DNA of 64,000 nt from Mesorhabditis belari (taxonomy: Eukaryota; Nematoda; Chromadorea; Rhabditida; Rhabditidae): contig CAUEEP010000757.1 of assembly GCA_958450365.1 (NCBI GenBank), forward strand, positions 1,483,501 through 1,547,500, in the 5' to 3' direction. Positions 47,684 to 58,253 of the stretch are shown here, piece after piece (the first letter of the stretch is position 1; each line of letters starts with the position of its first letter). The notes beneath the pieces were generated by a model. It searched no databases and had not been told where the DNA came from. It saw only the letters and a program-made list of their open reading frames with translations. Position numbers and translations under genes: made by a program.

Positions 47684-50479
47684 ATGCAGAATAATTCGCA
47701 GATTGTCATTGACGTGATTCCTTATCGATTCGAGATCTACATATTTTTCCTAATTTTCTCAACGATTGGCACAAGTTTACTGATTCTGATCGCTTTTTAC
47801 AAGACTCCCGACTCAATGCGTGGATATCGGATTCATATCATTGATAGCCTAGTAAATAAAATTTATTTTCTTATAAAAGTTACTTTAGGTATCTTGTTGG
47901 CTTTTTAGTTTTTTAATGGATCTTTTCTATGTGCCGTATTTCCTCGAAAAGACACTAAATGATCAAAGAACTCGCTTTTTTTCGGTTTCTTTGATCGCGC
48001 TGCTCTCGAGCAATTTCAATCAAAAGTTTCAAATTGTATGTTAGAATTGAAAAGGCACAAAACTTTGATGATAGATTTAGTCAAACGAATAATACTATTA
48101 ATTTCTAAAGCCACAAAACTAAAGCACTTACAAAGTTATAGTACCTAATTTTAAATCAACATAAAAGAAGATTAGTGTTTCAAGACTAATGGAATTACCG
48201 TAGATTTTCTATTGTTCTATTTCTATTAGCTTGTTTTATTTCTATCTAAACAAGCGTTTTAGTAGTCGACAAAATTTATCTTTAAAACAGAAACAACACA
48301 GTTTAATCCAAAATATATTCACCATTATTATTGATTACTTCTTGCCATCTTTTGCGCAAAGAATTGATGCTGCTCTTGCAAAACTCAGCCGGCTGTGACT
48401 CGAGAAACTTGGCGGCCCAATTTTGGGCATCTTCACGGGTTTTGAATTTCTCATTGGCCAAAAAGGAATCAAAGGTAATCTGAGGGAGCCAAATCGGGAG
48501 CATACGGCAAATGTGGTAAAACCTCCCATTCTAGATTCTCCAGTATTTGCTGAGTCATCTTTGCAACGTGAGGTCTGGCGTTGTAATGGATGAACTTTAT
48601 CTTTGATGTGTCTACTCCTTGACGAATGAGAGCTTTATTGACCCGATCAAGTTTGGTAGAGGCCTGATGTGACTGTTTGGCCGGGTTGTAGAAGCTCGAA
48701 ATAAACAAGACCCTTGTTATTCCACCTTACAAAGAGCATGACCTTTTTCCCATGAATGTTCAGTTTCACGGTCGGATTTGGCCTTTCTCCTGGTCCTAGC
48801 CATTGCCGTTTTCAGATAGTATTATCGAAATGGATTCACTTCTCATCTTCAGTAACAGAGAATCAAAAAAGTTATGATCTTTTGAGGATGAGGATTCCGG
48901 CAATAGCGACCCGTGAAGCCTTGTTTGCACTGCTTAACTCGTAAGGAAGCCATTTCCCACATCTGATCGTCTTTCCAATGTCGTGGAGATGCTCATCAAT
49001 AGTAGGATTTGAACATAGAAACTGTTGAGCAAGTTCACACGTCGTTTGACATGAATCCGGTTCGATTGCAGCCGTCTACCGCTTGAGGTCGACGAGAGTG
49101 TTCATCATCCTCGAGACTTTCATCACCATTCCGAAAGCGTTGGAACCAGGCTCGGCACCGGCTTTCGGACAATACATCATTCCCAAATGCTTTGACCAAA
49201 TCTCGATGGAATTCCACGGCTGTTTTGCCCAGTTTGAAATCGTAAAGTAGGCAGACGCGAACTTGATGTTCGAAGTCGGTCATCTAATGCAAGAAAAAAG
49301 ATCTTAAAAATTAGAAATTATGCGTTTAAAAAGATTTCAAATATGCGCAAGATAACGTACTTTTAAATACAGAAAGACATGTTTTAAAAACTTCTCTCAT
49401 AACAAAAAGTTGTTTATATCCAAACAACCTAATATAAAAATGATAATTCCAATTAAATTATATTTTCATAAACTCTTTCAGCTTCTGGTCGCATTGTCCA
49501 TTGTAAACCTTTTCCGAGCCAACATCCAATGTTTCAAGTATCGTTTCGAATTCGTTGTCATTGGAAAACTCAAAGTGTTGTATGATCAAGTCGAGAATTT
49601 CGGGTATTGGGGTGTGTTGATTCCTATAAATATTATTGTTATTTGTATTATCGAATTTTGTTATGACTCAACGGGACAATCCGAACAATTCGTGAGTTAT
49701 CTCTTGGTCTTTCAAATCTTAATTCTTTAGATAAGCACTTCATTTCTCTTATCCAATTCTTTATCGATAACTCCTAATCAAGTGATCATTTTATGGGCGG
49801 TGTTCGGCCCATTTACTTTCATTGGTTTTTTCTACATTCTATTTTTTCTCTTTTTCATCATAGCGACTCATTGGATTTTGTGGAAAAGCAAAAATTTGGC
49901 AAACAGACAATCAAAGAAAACAATTATGGCACAAAGGACGGCTTTTCTAATGCTTTTGATACAGGTGATTTAATCGATAACTCCTAATCACCGTACTCTT
50001 TCCTTGGTCAATCTAGATATTTCTGGCTGATTCAGTAAGATCTCGGAATGATCACAAAGCTACTAAAACTAAAAAACTAAAGCCAAGGTTCCGGTAGGTT
50101 GAAGTCCAATGCATAACCATGACCCATCATCAGTATACATGAAAAAAAACAATAAACAAAACCAAGAACATTAGTTTATCAGCACCATTCAGGGCTGTTG
50201 CACTCTCGGCCTCGGCTTAATCGTCTTCATATTTCTCGCCCTCAGCGCTCTCACTTCTTTTCCCATTTTTTCATATTGTAAGTGGTTAAACGAGAAAAAA
50301 CTTTGACCCTTTTAGTGTCCAATCTATCACTTATAATATGCGGTGTTCCTTATGGATTTATCAATCCATTTGTGGTGTTGTTCACAACGAATCCATATCT
50401 TGTGTACGTCAAAAAGTTAACATGCTTGATCCCATTCAATCGTTCGAAACAAACTGTTCCAACCTCAATGGTCCATTGA
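47684..50479 (+). CDS. Nematode chemoreceptor GPCR, Srh/Sri-like, gene 1
   Basis: A seven-TM receptor expected in sensory-neuron cilia. Six exons join in phase to 335 residues: 47684–47851, 47889–48035, 49482–49691, 49731–49964, 50193–50277 and 50316–50479. TM1 reads IYIFFLIFSTIGTSLLILIA, followed by the short loop FYKTPDSMRGYRIH typical of Str-superfamily receptors. Exon 3 has FRANIQCFKYRFEFV. Exon 4 has a TM helix followed by SKKTIMAQRTAFLMLLIQ at the TM5–TM6 boundary. Exon 6 gives the last TM with CGVPYGFINPF and NPYLVYV. The ATG lies 92 bases after a TTTTTTTACAG site that may accept a spliced leader. Intron 2 is 1.4 kb and contains an opposite-strand mariner; the other introns are short. 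AATAAA abuts the stop. No frame damage is seen, so the gene looks intact. Srh versus Sri membership is not settled by eye. Confidence 0.9.
48229..49430 (-). mobile_element. Decayed mariner element in chemoreceptor intron
   Basis: The element has the size of a mariner transposon, on the minus strand inside intron 2 of chemoreceptor gene 1. The ends are degenerate inverted repeats: TTAG-CTTGTTT near 48226 against AAACAACCTAA near 49423–49432, with TA nearby on both sides. The termini are too diverged to place to the base. Unlike the copy at 1456–2687, this one is clearly old. Confidence 0.75.
48303..49283 (-). pseudogene. mariner transposase, multiply broken
   Basis: Read on the minus strand. 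The N-terminal HTH domain (49283 to about 49040) shows VCLLYDFKLGKTAVEFHRDL and RCRAWFQRFRNGDESLEDD. A middle part has EDEKWIHFDN (first Asp). A third frame (48708–48469) carries YNARPH where the second catalytic Asp is replaced by Tyr, then YAPDLAPSDY. The C-terminus (48503–48303) ends INNNGEYILD after a frame change. At least two frameshifts plus stops separate the pieces, so it is inactive. It belongs to a different mariner lineage from the element at 1456–2687. Confidence 0.9.
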
Positions 50480-50485
50480 AATAAA
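50480..50485 (+). terminator. Polyadenylation signal of chemoreceptor gene 1
   Basis: AATAAA directly after the TGA stop. A second AATAAA lies near 50498. The next gene starts 290 bp downstream. Confidence 0.45.
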
Positions 50486-50769
50486 ACAAATCCATTTTCA
50501 ATAAACGATTCAGAACACATGGTTACAAAAAAGTAATTTTTCAATTGATAAAATATTTTCAAAAATGTCAGATTACAGAGATTTTTAATAGTGCTATTTC
50601 AGAGCTTAAAAACATTGGTTATCACCAGATCCACCTGTACTTTTTAAAGCATTTTATTTCATATTCATGCCTCCATCCGCTTACCCACCCCAAAAAGCAC
50701 CTGTTTTTGTGTAACAAACCGAAAAAAATTCGATATGTCTTTTTGTCGTAAAACAAATTTCTATGACCT

Positions 50770-53433
50770 ATGTTAACTGAATCTATCATCATCGAAAGTG
50801 ACGTGATTCCCTATCGATTTGAGCTCTATATCTTTATCTTCATTTCCTCTACAATTGCCACTTGTTTGTTGGTATTGATTGCTTTTCTAAAGACACCGAA
50901 TTCAATGAAGGGATATCGGATTCATATCGTTGATAGTCTGGTGAGTAATAGGTGGTAAATGTTTTGCAGAAAAATAGCTAATAAGCCAGGGTTCATTTGG
51001 CTGTGGTTTCGTGCAGATCAGGATTGTTCTAAAAGTCAAGGCTAAGTCAAACAAAAGTCATGACCTTGTCTTGGCTTTGAATCATGGCTTGGCCTAGAAA
51101 TTGGTTTTAGTAATAGCCCTGGTGCAAGCTACATTTCTGCTCAATTTTAGAACATTTCTGGCACCCTGGTACAGTAATAATCGTATCATTGCTTGTGGCG
51201 TTGTAGCGTAATCACTAAAAGCTATTGTAAAGACAAAGTTTTGTTTCAATAACCTCACTTCAGGTCGCGTGCTGGCTTTTTAGCTTCACTATGGATCTTC
51301 TCTATGTTCCGTATTTTCTCAAATCGAACTCCATCGATGAAATATTTTTCTTTTCGGTTTCATTCATTTCTTATTGCTCACTAGATTTCGCCATATTGCT
51401 TCAGATTGTAAGAATTTTTTGTTTTTAAGAAGGAGTAAACTGATTTGTCAAAAATCAGAGGAATTTGTTTCAGCTTGCACTTGCAATCTCGATTGTGAAC
51501 GTTTTCCGCGCAAATTTGCAATGTTTCAAGTATCGTTTCGAGTTCGTGGTAGTCGGAAAATTGAAAATCGCTCATGATCGCGTGAAAGATTGGCTTTATT
51601 GGGGAGCTCTCATTTCAATTTTGATTATTGTCGTGCTTCTCATCGAATTTTGTTTCGAAAAAACGGGTCAACGGCTTCAATTTGTGCTTAAATTTTTTAA
51701 GCTTAAAGATATCCAGTCCTAGGGAAGAACTTCATTAATTCTACCGCCAACTCTCTCAGTAAATCCAAATCGAGTAATCATTTTCTGGCCGGTGATTGGA
51801 CCGTTTATCTTTATCGGAATCGTTTATATCTTATATTTTATTTTTCTCATCACCGGCACCTATTGGGTTTTGTGGAAAAGCAAGCAGTTGATGATGAAGA
51901 GCTCGAAGAAAACGATCATGGCACAAAGGACGGCTTTTCTAATGCTTTTGATACAGGTACTGCGGATAAGCTCTACAGAGTGTCCTAAAAGTTCTTATAC
52001 CGTATTTCTTCGAATAGAAGGCCGGGCAAAGAGTATCGTCGCGTACTCATGCGTAGCAGCCCTTTTTAACATTTCTTTTCTGCATAAAAGCTTTCAATCA
52101 AGTGCTATAGAGCTGGAAAATGGCTCAAAAATCTGTTAGCTCATGTGGTATTTTTGAGTCATTTTCCAGCCCTATAGCACTACATTGAAAGCTTTTATGC
52201 AGAAAAGAAATTTTAAAAAGGGCTGCTACGCAGGAGTACGCGATGATACTCTTTACCCGGTCTTCTATTCGAAGAAATACGGTACTTTCCTGCAAGCAGT
52301 AACTTTTTGACCTGAAAAACACGGAAATTTCGGAAAACTAACACCAGATTCTAAAAATTCAGGTATTTTTTTACTATATGCCCATTTTTATAAAAAGATT
52401 TCAACTCTCAACAACTTTTTGACTTGGATTTTTTACATCCGGGTCTGGTCTGGTCGCTGAAGATTTTTGCGAAAGTTTACTTAAACTTTGCTGAATAAAA
52501 TTTTTTCCAAAAACTGTTGTTACCATTTGATAGAACTCAGTTTTTTTCTTGAAAACAAGCGACAAACGAACTTTATCTCTCAAAAAACGAAAGATTTTCA
52601 AGCGATCCTACGGAGGGCACCCAAATCTCAAAAGCAAAAAAAAGTGTGACGACCTTTAAACATTCTCATCAAAAAGTTGTTTAGAGTTGCAACTTTTGTG
52701 CAAAAAAAAGAGTATAATAGAGGTAAAAATACCTAAATTTCTATAAACCGGCGTTAGTTTTTCAAAAATATCGCGTTTTCTGAGTCAAAATGTCCGTTTA
52801 CAAAAAGTATAAGAACTTTTGGGACACCCTGTAGAAGCCAGACATGGACTTGGCTTTTGACGAGCTCTGACCTGGGTTTTTGATGGCCTGGTCAAGTGTA
52901 ATGCTCATCGGACTCTATCCCGGTCTTTTAGAATATAGTATTATCCGCTGTTTAGCGGTTGTTTAGTTCAGAAGTTTTTAGTTCTCAAGTTTTATCAAAT
53001 CAATCTACTTTTGGTTAACCGAATCCCGAAAATACCGAGAGTTTCTAAAAGTGGGATTGGATAAAAGAATTACGATAGTTTTTTAATGTTAACAGGTTTT
53101 AGTAAACAATCAAATTTACTTTGCAATAAGCTCAACCCAAATTTTCCAGGGAACCTCCACTCTGGGTCTCGGCATTCTCGTTGTCTTTTTCGCCACTTTA
53201 ATAGTGTTCACCTCTATCCCGATCTTTTCAACCCGTAAGTGAAGACTGACTTAAATTTTATGAAAATTTTAGTAACAAACATCTCGCTACTGCTTTGCGG
53301 TGTTCCTTATGGTTGTATATATCCTTTTGTGGTCCTAATCACGACAAGACCCTATCTCGGCTATATCAAAGGATTGTTGTTTAAAAGTGTTCAAATCATC
53401 CAGGTTGCCACGATTGGCACTTCAACAATGTAA
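50770..53433 (+). CDS. Nematode chemoreceptor GPCR, Srh/Sri-like, gene 2
   Basis: Tandem paralogue of the gene ending at 50479. Six exons give 334 residues: 50770–50940, 51264–51407, 51474–51683, 51723–51956, 53150–53234 and 53273–53433. Exons 3, 4 and 5 have exactly the same length as in gene 1 (210, 234, 85 bases) and the same phases. Shared hallmarks are DVIPYRFE at the N-terminus, KTPNSMKGYRIH after TM1, FRANLQCFKYRFEFV, SKKTIMAQRTAFLMLLIQ and CGVPYGCIYPFVV. It is likely a ciliary chemosensory receptor. The start ATG is the first in frame; no signal peptide is expected. Intron 5 is 1.2 kb because of a nested non-autonomous element (51976–52831). The stop overlaps an AATAAA. No frame damage is seen. 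Confidence 0.9.
51976..52831. mobile_element. Nested non-autonomous TIR element
   Basis: The outer inverted repeats read CAGAGTGTCCTAAAAGTTCT at 51976 and AGAACTTTTGGGACACCCTG ending at 52831, with TA on both flanks (51974–51975, 52832–52833). Just inside the left end lies a second, longer palindrome (51998–52284) with arms of about 135 bp around TCTGTTAGCTC, containing CTTCGAATAGAAG and TATCGTCGCGTACTC. The element occupies most of intron 5 of chemoreceptor gene 2. There is no transposase frame. Confidence 0.88.
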
Positions 53434-56339
53434 TAAAGCTTTCAAAATTTGATCCCAAATTTGCATATTGACTGATTATCGTACCCTGTTGACTTGGCGA
53501 TCTTCAGAAATGATTTCAGAAAAAGGCCAACTTTTTTTATAACTGTAATGTATTAGGTTAATGTCGTTTTTTGCAGTTTTGTAAATTTCCCGGTTTAGGG
53601 ATAAGATATCAATAACCGTGATATACCATTCGAAAGCTCTAAATCTCTTCTACATTCTGATAAAAACGGATTTTTTAGTTGATGAATATTTATTGAAATT
53701 TCTTTTTCTAAAGCTAAGGTGTCAAAAATTGGATCCGTTTTGAAAACCCCATTTCTGTATAGCTCTATCCCAGCCTTATGCTCCAAAATTACCACCCATA
53801 ATAGTCATTTAAAATTTTTAAAGTTTGGACTGTTCAGCAGAAAAAAAATCTTACATAACATTCATCGATATCTTATTTCTAAGCTGACAAAAACAACAAA
53901 GAAATTTGAGAAATTTGCAAAACTGATAAAAACAACATTAACAGTGGGCCAACCTAATCTTTACAATCTATATTTAAATTCAAACATTTAAATTTAAAAA
54001 ATTTAAACATTTAATCAAACATTTAAACAGACTAGCCGTGATCAGAAAGTTTGCATTGTAAACGATTTCTATATCATTTTCCCCCCAAAGATACTTCTTG
54101 GGTTCAAAACTGGTAAGAACTTTGTCCTTTCAAAAATTTCCACCGAACTTTGACCAAATCTAGGACATCTTTAAATATTTAAATGCTAGAACGACGAAAC
54201 TTTTGTGTGAAACTTTAATCACTAATTAGTCTGGGAAAGAAAGAAAATGGAAAGCGAGCGCCGACGAACAGAAATTTGAGCCTCGATTTTCAGCCCCACT
54301 TGGCACACGTGCTTTAGCCTGAGGGGGCACTCACTCCACGAGGCACAAACCTTTTACTATTGAATGGAGAAAAGAATAGTGGGGACCAAAAAGACCTTTG
54401 GCCCTATATACGGCCGTGTAAGGGCATAGGCCCTTACACTGGTGTTTGCTTTGTGGCGCCATCAAATATTTTTTGCGCGTCCGGCCCGGCTGGGTCCTCC
54501 TCACACTATGTATGCACAAGCATTGATTGGAAAAATTACTACTTGAAAGTGTTGCTTGTTAACTAGGGATCCCAAGTTTATTTAATCCTAGAGTTTTTTT
54601 GCTAAGGCTTCTAAACCTAAAACGTAATCAGGAAAGACTTGTCAAGCTCTTGTTGACTTGTTTACTCTTGTTTGTTTGTTTTTTCTTAATCTTGTTGACT
54701 CGAGATTATAATCGTCTTACAATTAGCTTCAAAGATGATCTAACCAACCCCAGAAGTTGCAAGCCAAGTCAGAGCCAGGCCCAGGACTGACTTCTGATCT
54801 GAATTCTGACAAACCCAGGGACTTTTTCTGGGTCATGCTTGGAATAAAACCAAGTCAGATCCAGTCTAACAAGGCTAGCCCATATTTTTCTATTCTTGTT
54901 ATACAAAATCTGATCAAACTTTAAGAACAAGATTCAATTTTGAAAGCCAACGAAGCCATTTCGCGCCTCAGCTACTTCTAATTTTTCTGAAAAAACGTTT
55001 CTGCTTTTATTCTGAATAGAACTATGAATGAATATTTGAATTTAAATCTGTATCTGAATCTGAATAGAACTAGAATTCTGAATAGAACACACAGTTTTTC
55101 CTTTTTACCAATATCTTTCGCTTCTCACATGACCTAGATATCAAATGTTTTCGATGCGTGTTCTGACGACGAGATCACGAGGATTTGTTCTCAAATTTTT
55201 CCAATTTCTATGTACTACATTTAAAGAAACAATTTCTTATCCCTTTTCTCATTATACCTTCCATTCCAATCATTTTCCAATTCGCTACCTTTTCAATTCG
55301 TTTTCGATCCATTTGTCTCGTCTCGTTTTCTTCACGATTCACTCAATGCCAGTGTCAAATTTCCGCGCAAATTTCCCCTAGAAATCTCGCGGAAAGTTAA
55401 CGCTTGAGACTCGAAACAAATCAAATTCAAGCGGCAATTTCTCTCGATTTTTGCCTCAATTTTGAATAGAGAAAGTCTTGGATAGCCTCAAGTTACCACA
55501 ATAAGGAAGCTGAGATGAAATCTTGCTTCATTATTTTTACTTTGAAGAGTTTTGAGTTTGTTTCAGAACTCATTTGTTGTTGTTTCAGAATGTTTCAGAA
55601 CTTCAGAACTTTGCTCATTCAACTCTCTTTGGACTTGAAAAAAATTGTTCTTTTAAATGTTAAGAACAGAAATTTAATGATATTCAATTAAGCTTTAAGT
55701 TTTGAAGTTTTTTCCAATCAAAAAGTTTTCCCAATTGAGACGAGTTGAATGAAACACACGCTGGCATTAGGCCAGGATTGTTTCAAAGATATTTTTTCTA
55801 GACAATATCCGGTCACCTTGTTGCGATTTGACTCACAATCTTACATTTTCTAGGAATCGATTGGAACATTCCAGGACTAGACAGATCATTAAAACCTCTA
55901 TCAAACTTGACTCAAAGTGAGCATTGACCTATAATTGCCCATTTTGATTCAACCGGCACGTCACCTCGTTGTCAACGGGTCTTTCGCCGCTTAAGTAACT
56001 CCGTCAGTCATTGTTATGAGTGAAGGTCTCTCTTCTATAGATGTCCCAAAGCATTTTATGTGTGTTTGGGAGGAGAAAAAGGGGGGTGCCGGAATGGACG
56101 AGTCTCTTCTGACGGCAAAAAGTCCCATTGAATAATGCACTCGCCAACAGCCTCCCCTTTCTATTGCGGACCTCTTCAGAACTTGTCACCCTTTAGCATC
56201 CATCAAATGCTGTTCACACTTTGTCTACACATTTGCAGCGATTGTGCTTTGAAGTCGATGAGCAAAGATTTGCCTCAATGTTTCTTTGAAATTTTATTCG
56301 CTAAATTCAAAAGTTTTAAGATTCTAAGGTCAATAAATA
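53434..56339. other. Gene-free stretch, 2.9 kb
   Basis: No exon recognised. A CGAAAGCTCTAAATCTCTTC motif at 53631 is related to the arms at 4.3, 31.4 and 32.5 kb. AT-rich AAACATTT repeats lie at 53972–54026. A GC-rich patch at 54250–54500 contains a perfect 10-bp stem (GTGTAAGGGC, loop ATAG, 54416–54439). GAAT-rich degenerate repeats occur at 55022–55090. CAAGTCAGAGCCAGG-type motifs occur at 54760–54860. Confidence 0.5.
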
Positions 56340-56721
56340 GCAAATTTTGCATTTTTGCTACGTTACTCAGGCTTAGGCTTAGGCGTAGGCTTAGGCTTAG
56401 GCTTAGGCTTATGCTTATGCTTAGGCTTATGCTTGGACTTAGTGCGTAGGCTAGCGGCTAGCGCCTAGCACTAAGTCTATTTGGGTTTGGGCTATACCCC
56501 CAATTTCTGTTAGGCTTAGGCTTAGGCTTATGCTTAGGCTTAGGCTTGGACTTGGTGCGTAGGCTAGCGGCTAGCGCCTAGCACTAAGTCTATTTGGGTT
56601 TGGGCTGAACCCTTAGGCTTAGGCTTAGGCTCTAAACCTATAAAGATGTACACTAGAGACTCCGGATTTGGTTTATGCAATCATCACAATTCGCAAATTT
56701 TGCATTTTTGCTACGTTACTC
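56340..56721. repeat. Interstitial telomeric block between 29-bp direct repeats
   Basis: TTAGGC-type arrays occur at 56369–56435, 56510–56548 and 56612–56631, with variants TTATGC and GTAGGC. Between the arrays sit two copies (56436–56492 and 56549–56605) of a 57-bp unit whose first 42 bp form an imperfect palindrome: GACTTAGTGCGTAGGC ... GCCTAGCACTAAGTC around GCTAGCGGCTAGC. The whole block lies between identical 29-bp copies of GCAAATTTTGCATTTTTGCT and following bases (56340–56368 and 56693–56721). TTAGGC is the nematode telomere repeat. Confidence 0.95.
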
Positions 56722-56811
56722 TATTTACAAAAGTATATTCTTTTTGATCACTGTCAAGTAAATCGTTTCACCAACTTGCTTGTGAATATCAATCGTTTAG
56801 TTTATCTTTTG

Positions 56812-56920
56812 GCTAGACTGAATACTCTAATTTAGACTAAATACCGTAATCTAGCTATTCTAGACTGAATATCCAATTCTAGATTGAATACCGTAATCCA
56901 GACTGAATACTCTATATCGA
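56812..56920. repeat. Degenerate TAGACTGAATAC tandem repeats
   Basis: Variants of TAGACTGAATAC and TAATCTAG recur about five times at 20–30-bp spacing, about 100 bp after the telomeric block. Confidence 0.75.
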
Positions 56921-57750
56921 CATAATTTTAGCTTTAAATTTTTTAAAGAATTTTTTTTGTTTTATTGATTTTCTTCATCTAGTACTTTTTTCCAAAACTT
57001 TTCCAAAAACAGATAATTAGGAAAAGCAGGTGAAAATCGTTCGTAATAATCACTTTTACAGATTGTATTGAAATTGAAAAAGTATATAACTTACTGAAAG
57101 CTCTGTTTTGAAAAATCCAGACTGTTTTTTTTTGTCTGAAATCCCCATCTACCTATTCGGGATTTCGCCGTTTCGTTTAATGACTTTCAGAAAAATCCTT
57201 GAAATACTCGTTTGATTGTTTTTCTTCATGATTTCAATGTGAGCAATTTACTTGAACTTGTTAGAAGCTCAAATTTTGAGCAAAACTTTCCACTTCTAAA
57301 CTTGACTTCATGCATTTCTTTAGTGTCTCGTGAAAAGTTGGCTTTTCCATTGAAAAGCGACGAATTTTACCAATTATCTCTTCAGCTGTTGTTGCATTTA
57401 TAGAAAATTTACCAAAGAAATCCTAAATTTTTGACTTCCTGCCGTTTTTTTTTTGCTTTTCAACAGCTTATACAAACGTGATTGCTTTTTAAAGAAAATA
57501 CCTGGTCTTAAAGTTTTAAAAGTGTTCGATTGAACTCTCGTCTTTTCCTATTTGAGCTTCATCCTTCTGATTTTAATTTTTCAAAAATTGTTTGTTTATC
57601 TATATAGAATTCAACTCACCAAGAATGTTCTAATCGGAGCTAGCCGGTAAGTCCAATCAGGCGAGAAAACCAGAAGCAAGCCAAGAGCTGGTTTTGGAAA
57701 AAATACTTTGGAATCTAACCGATTGTCTCAACAATCTCAAAACAGTCGAA

Positions 57751-58253
57751 GGGAGTAGGACAAATGCGACCTTTTTTTTTTGCGCACCCGGACATTTGCG
57801 CACCTTTTTTTCCGCACCTTGCCCATTAGCGCACCTTTTTTCGCGTTTTAAAAAAGCTCTAGAAAGCTAATATTAACCAATTTCTATTCCAAAAGTTGTT
57901 TTTCTAGGTAATTTTAGGGCGTAGAATCGAAATTTTGACTTATCAGAGCTTGTGGAACCAATTTGAAAGACCAATTTGAAAGACAAAACGGCTAGATCAA
58001 ATTACAGAAAATTGTCGATTTTTCTCTTTGTATAACTCCGTCCGTTGGTTTCCACAAGCTCTGATATGTCAAAATTTCGATTCTACGCCCTAAAATTACC
58101 TAGAAAAACAACTTTTGGAATAGAAATTGGTTAATATTAGCTTTCTAGAGCTTTTTTAAAACGCGAAAAAAGGTGCGCTAATGGGCAAGGTGCGGAAAAA
58201 AAGGTGCGCAAATGTCCGGGTGCGCAAAAAAAAGGTCGCATTTGTCCCACTCC
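57751..58253. repeat. 503-bp near-perfect inverted repeat
   Basis: Arms of about 220 bp start GGGAGTAGGACAAATGCGAC at 57751 and are mirrored by GTCGCATTTGTCCCACTCCC ending at 58253. The arms include poly-T/poly-A tracts with GCGCACC blocks and CCTAAAATTACCTAGAAAAA. The spacer is about 60 bp. AGTC occurs just outside both ends and could be a target duplication. No ORF. Transcription through it would give a long double-stranded RNA hairpin. Confidence 0.93.

Noticed and set aside
52125..52322. 65-codon ORF matching the ORF at 51957–52139
   Set aside because: The similarity arises because the two lie in opposite arms of one palindrome (51998–52284).
56135..56449. 104-codon ORF ending in an Arg/Leu repeat
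   Set aside because: The repetitive tail is a translation of the telomeric array. There is no independent evidence of a gene.
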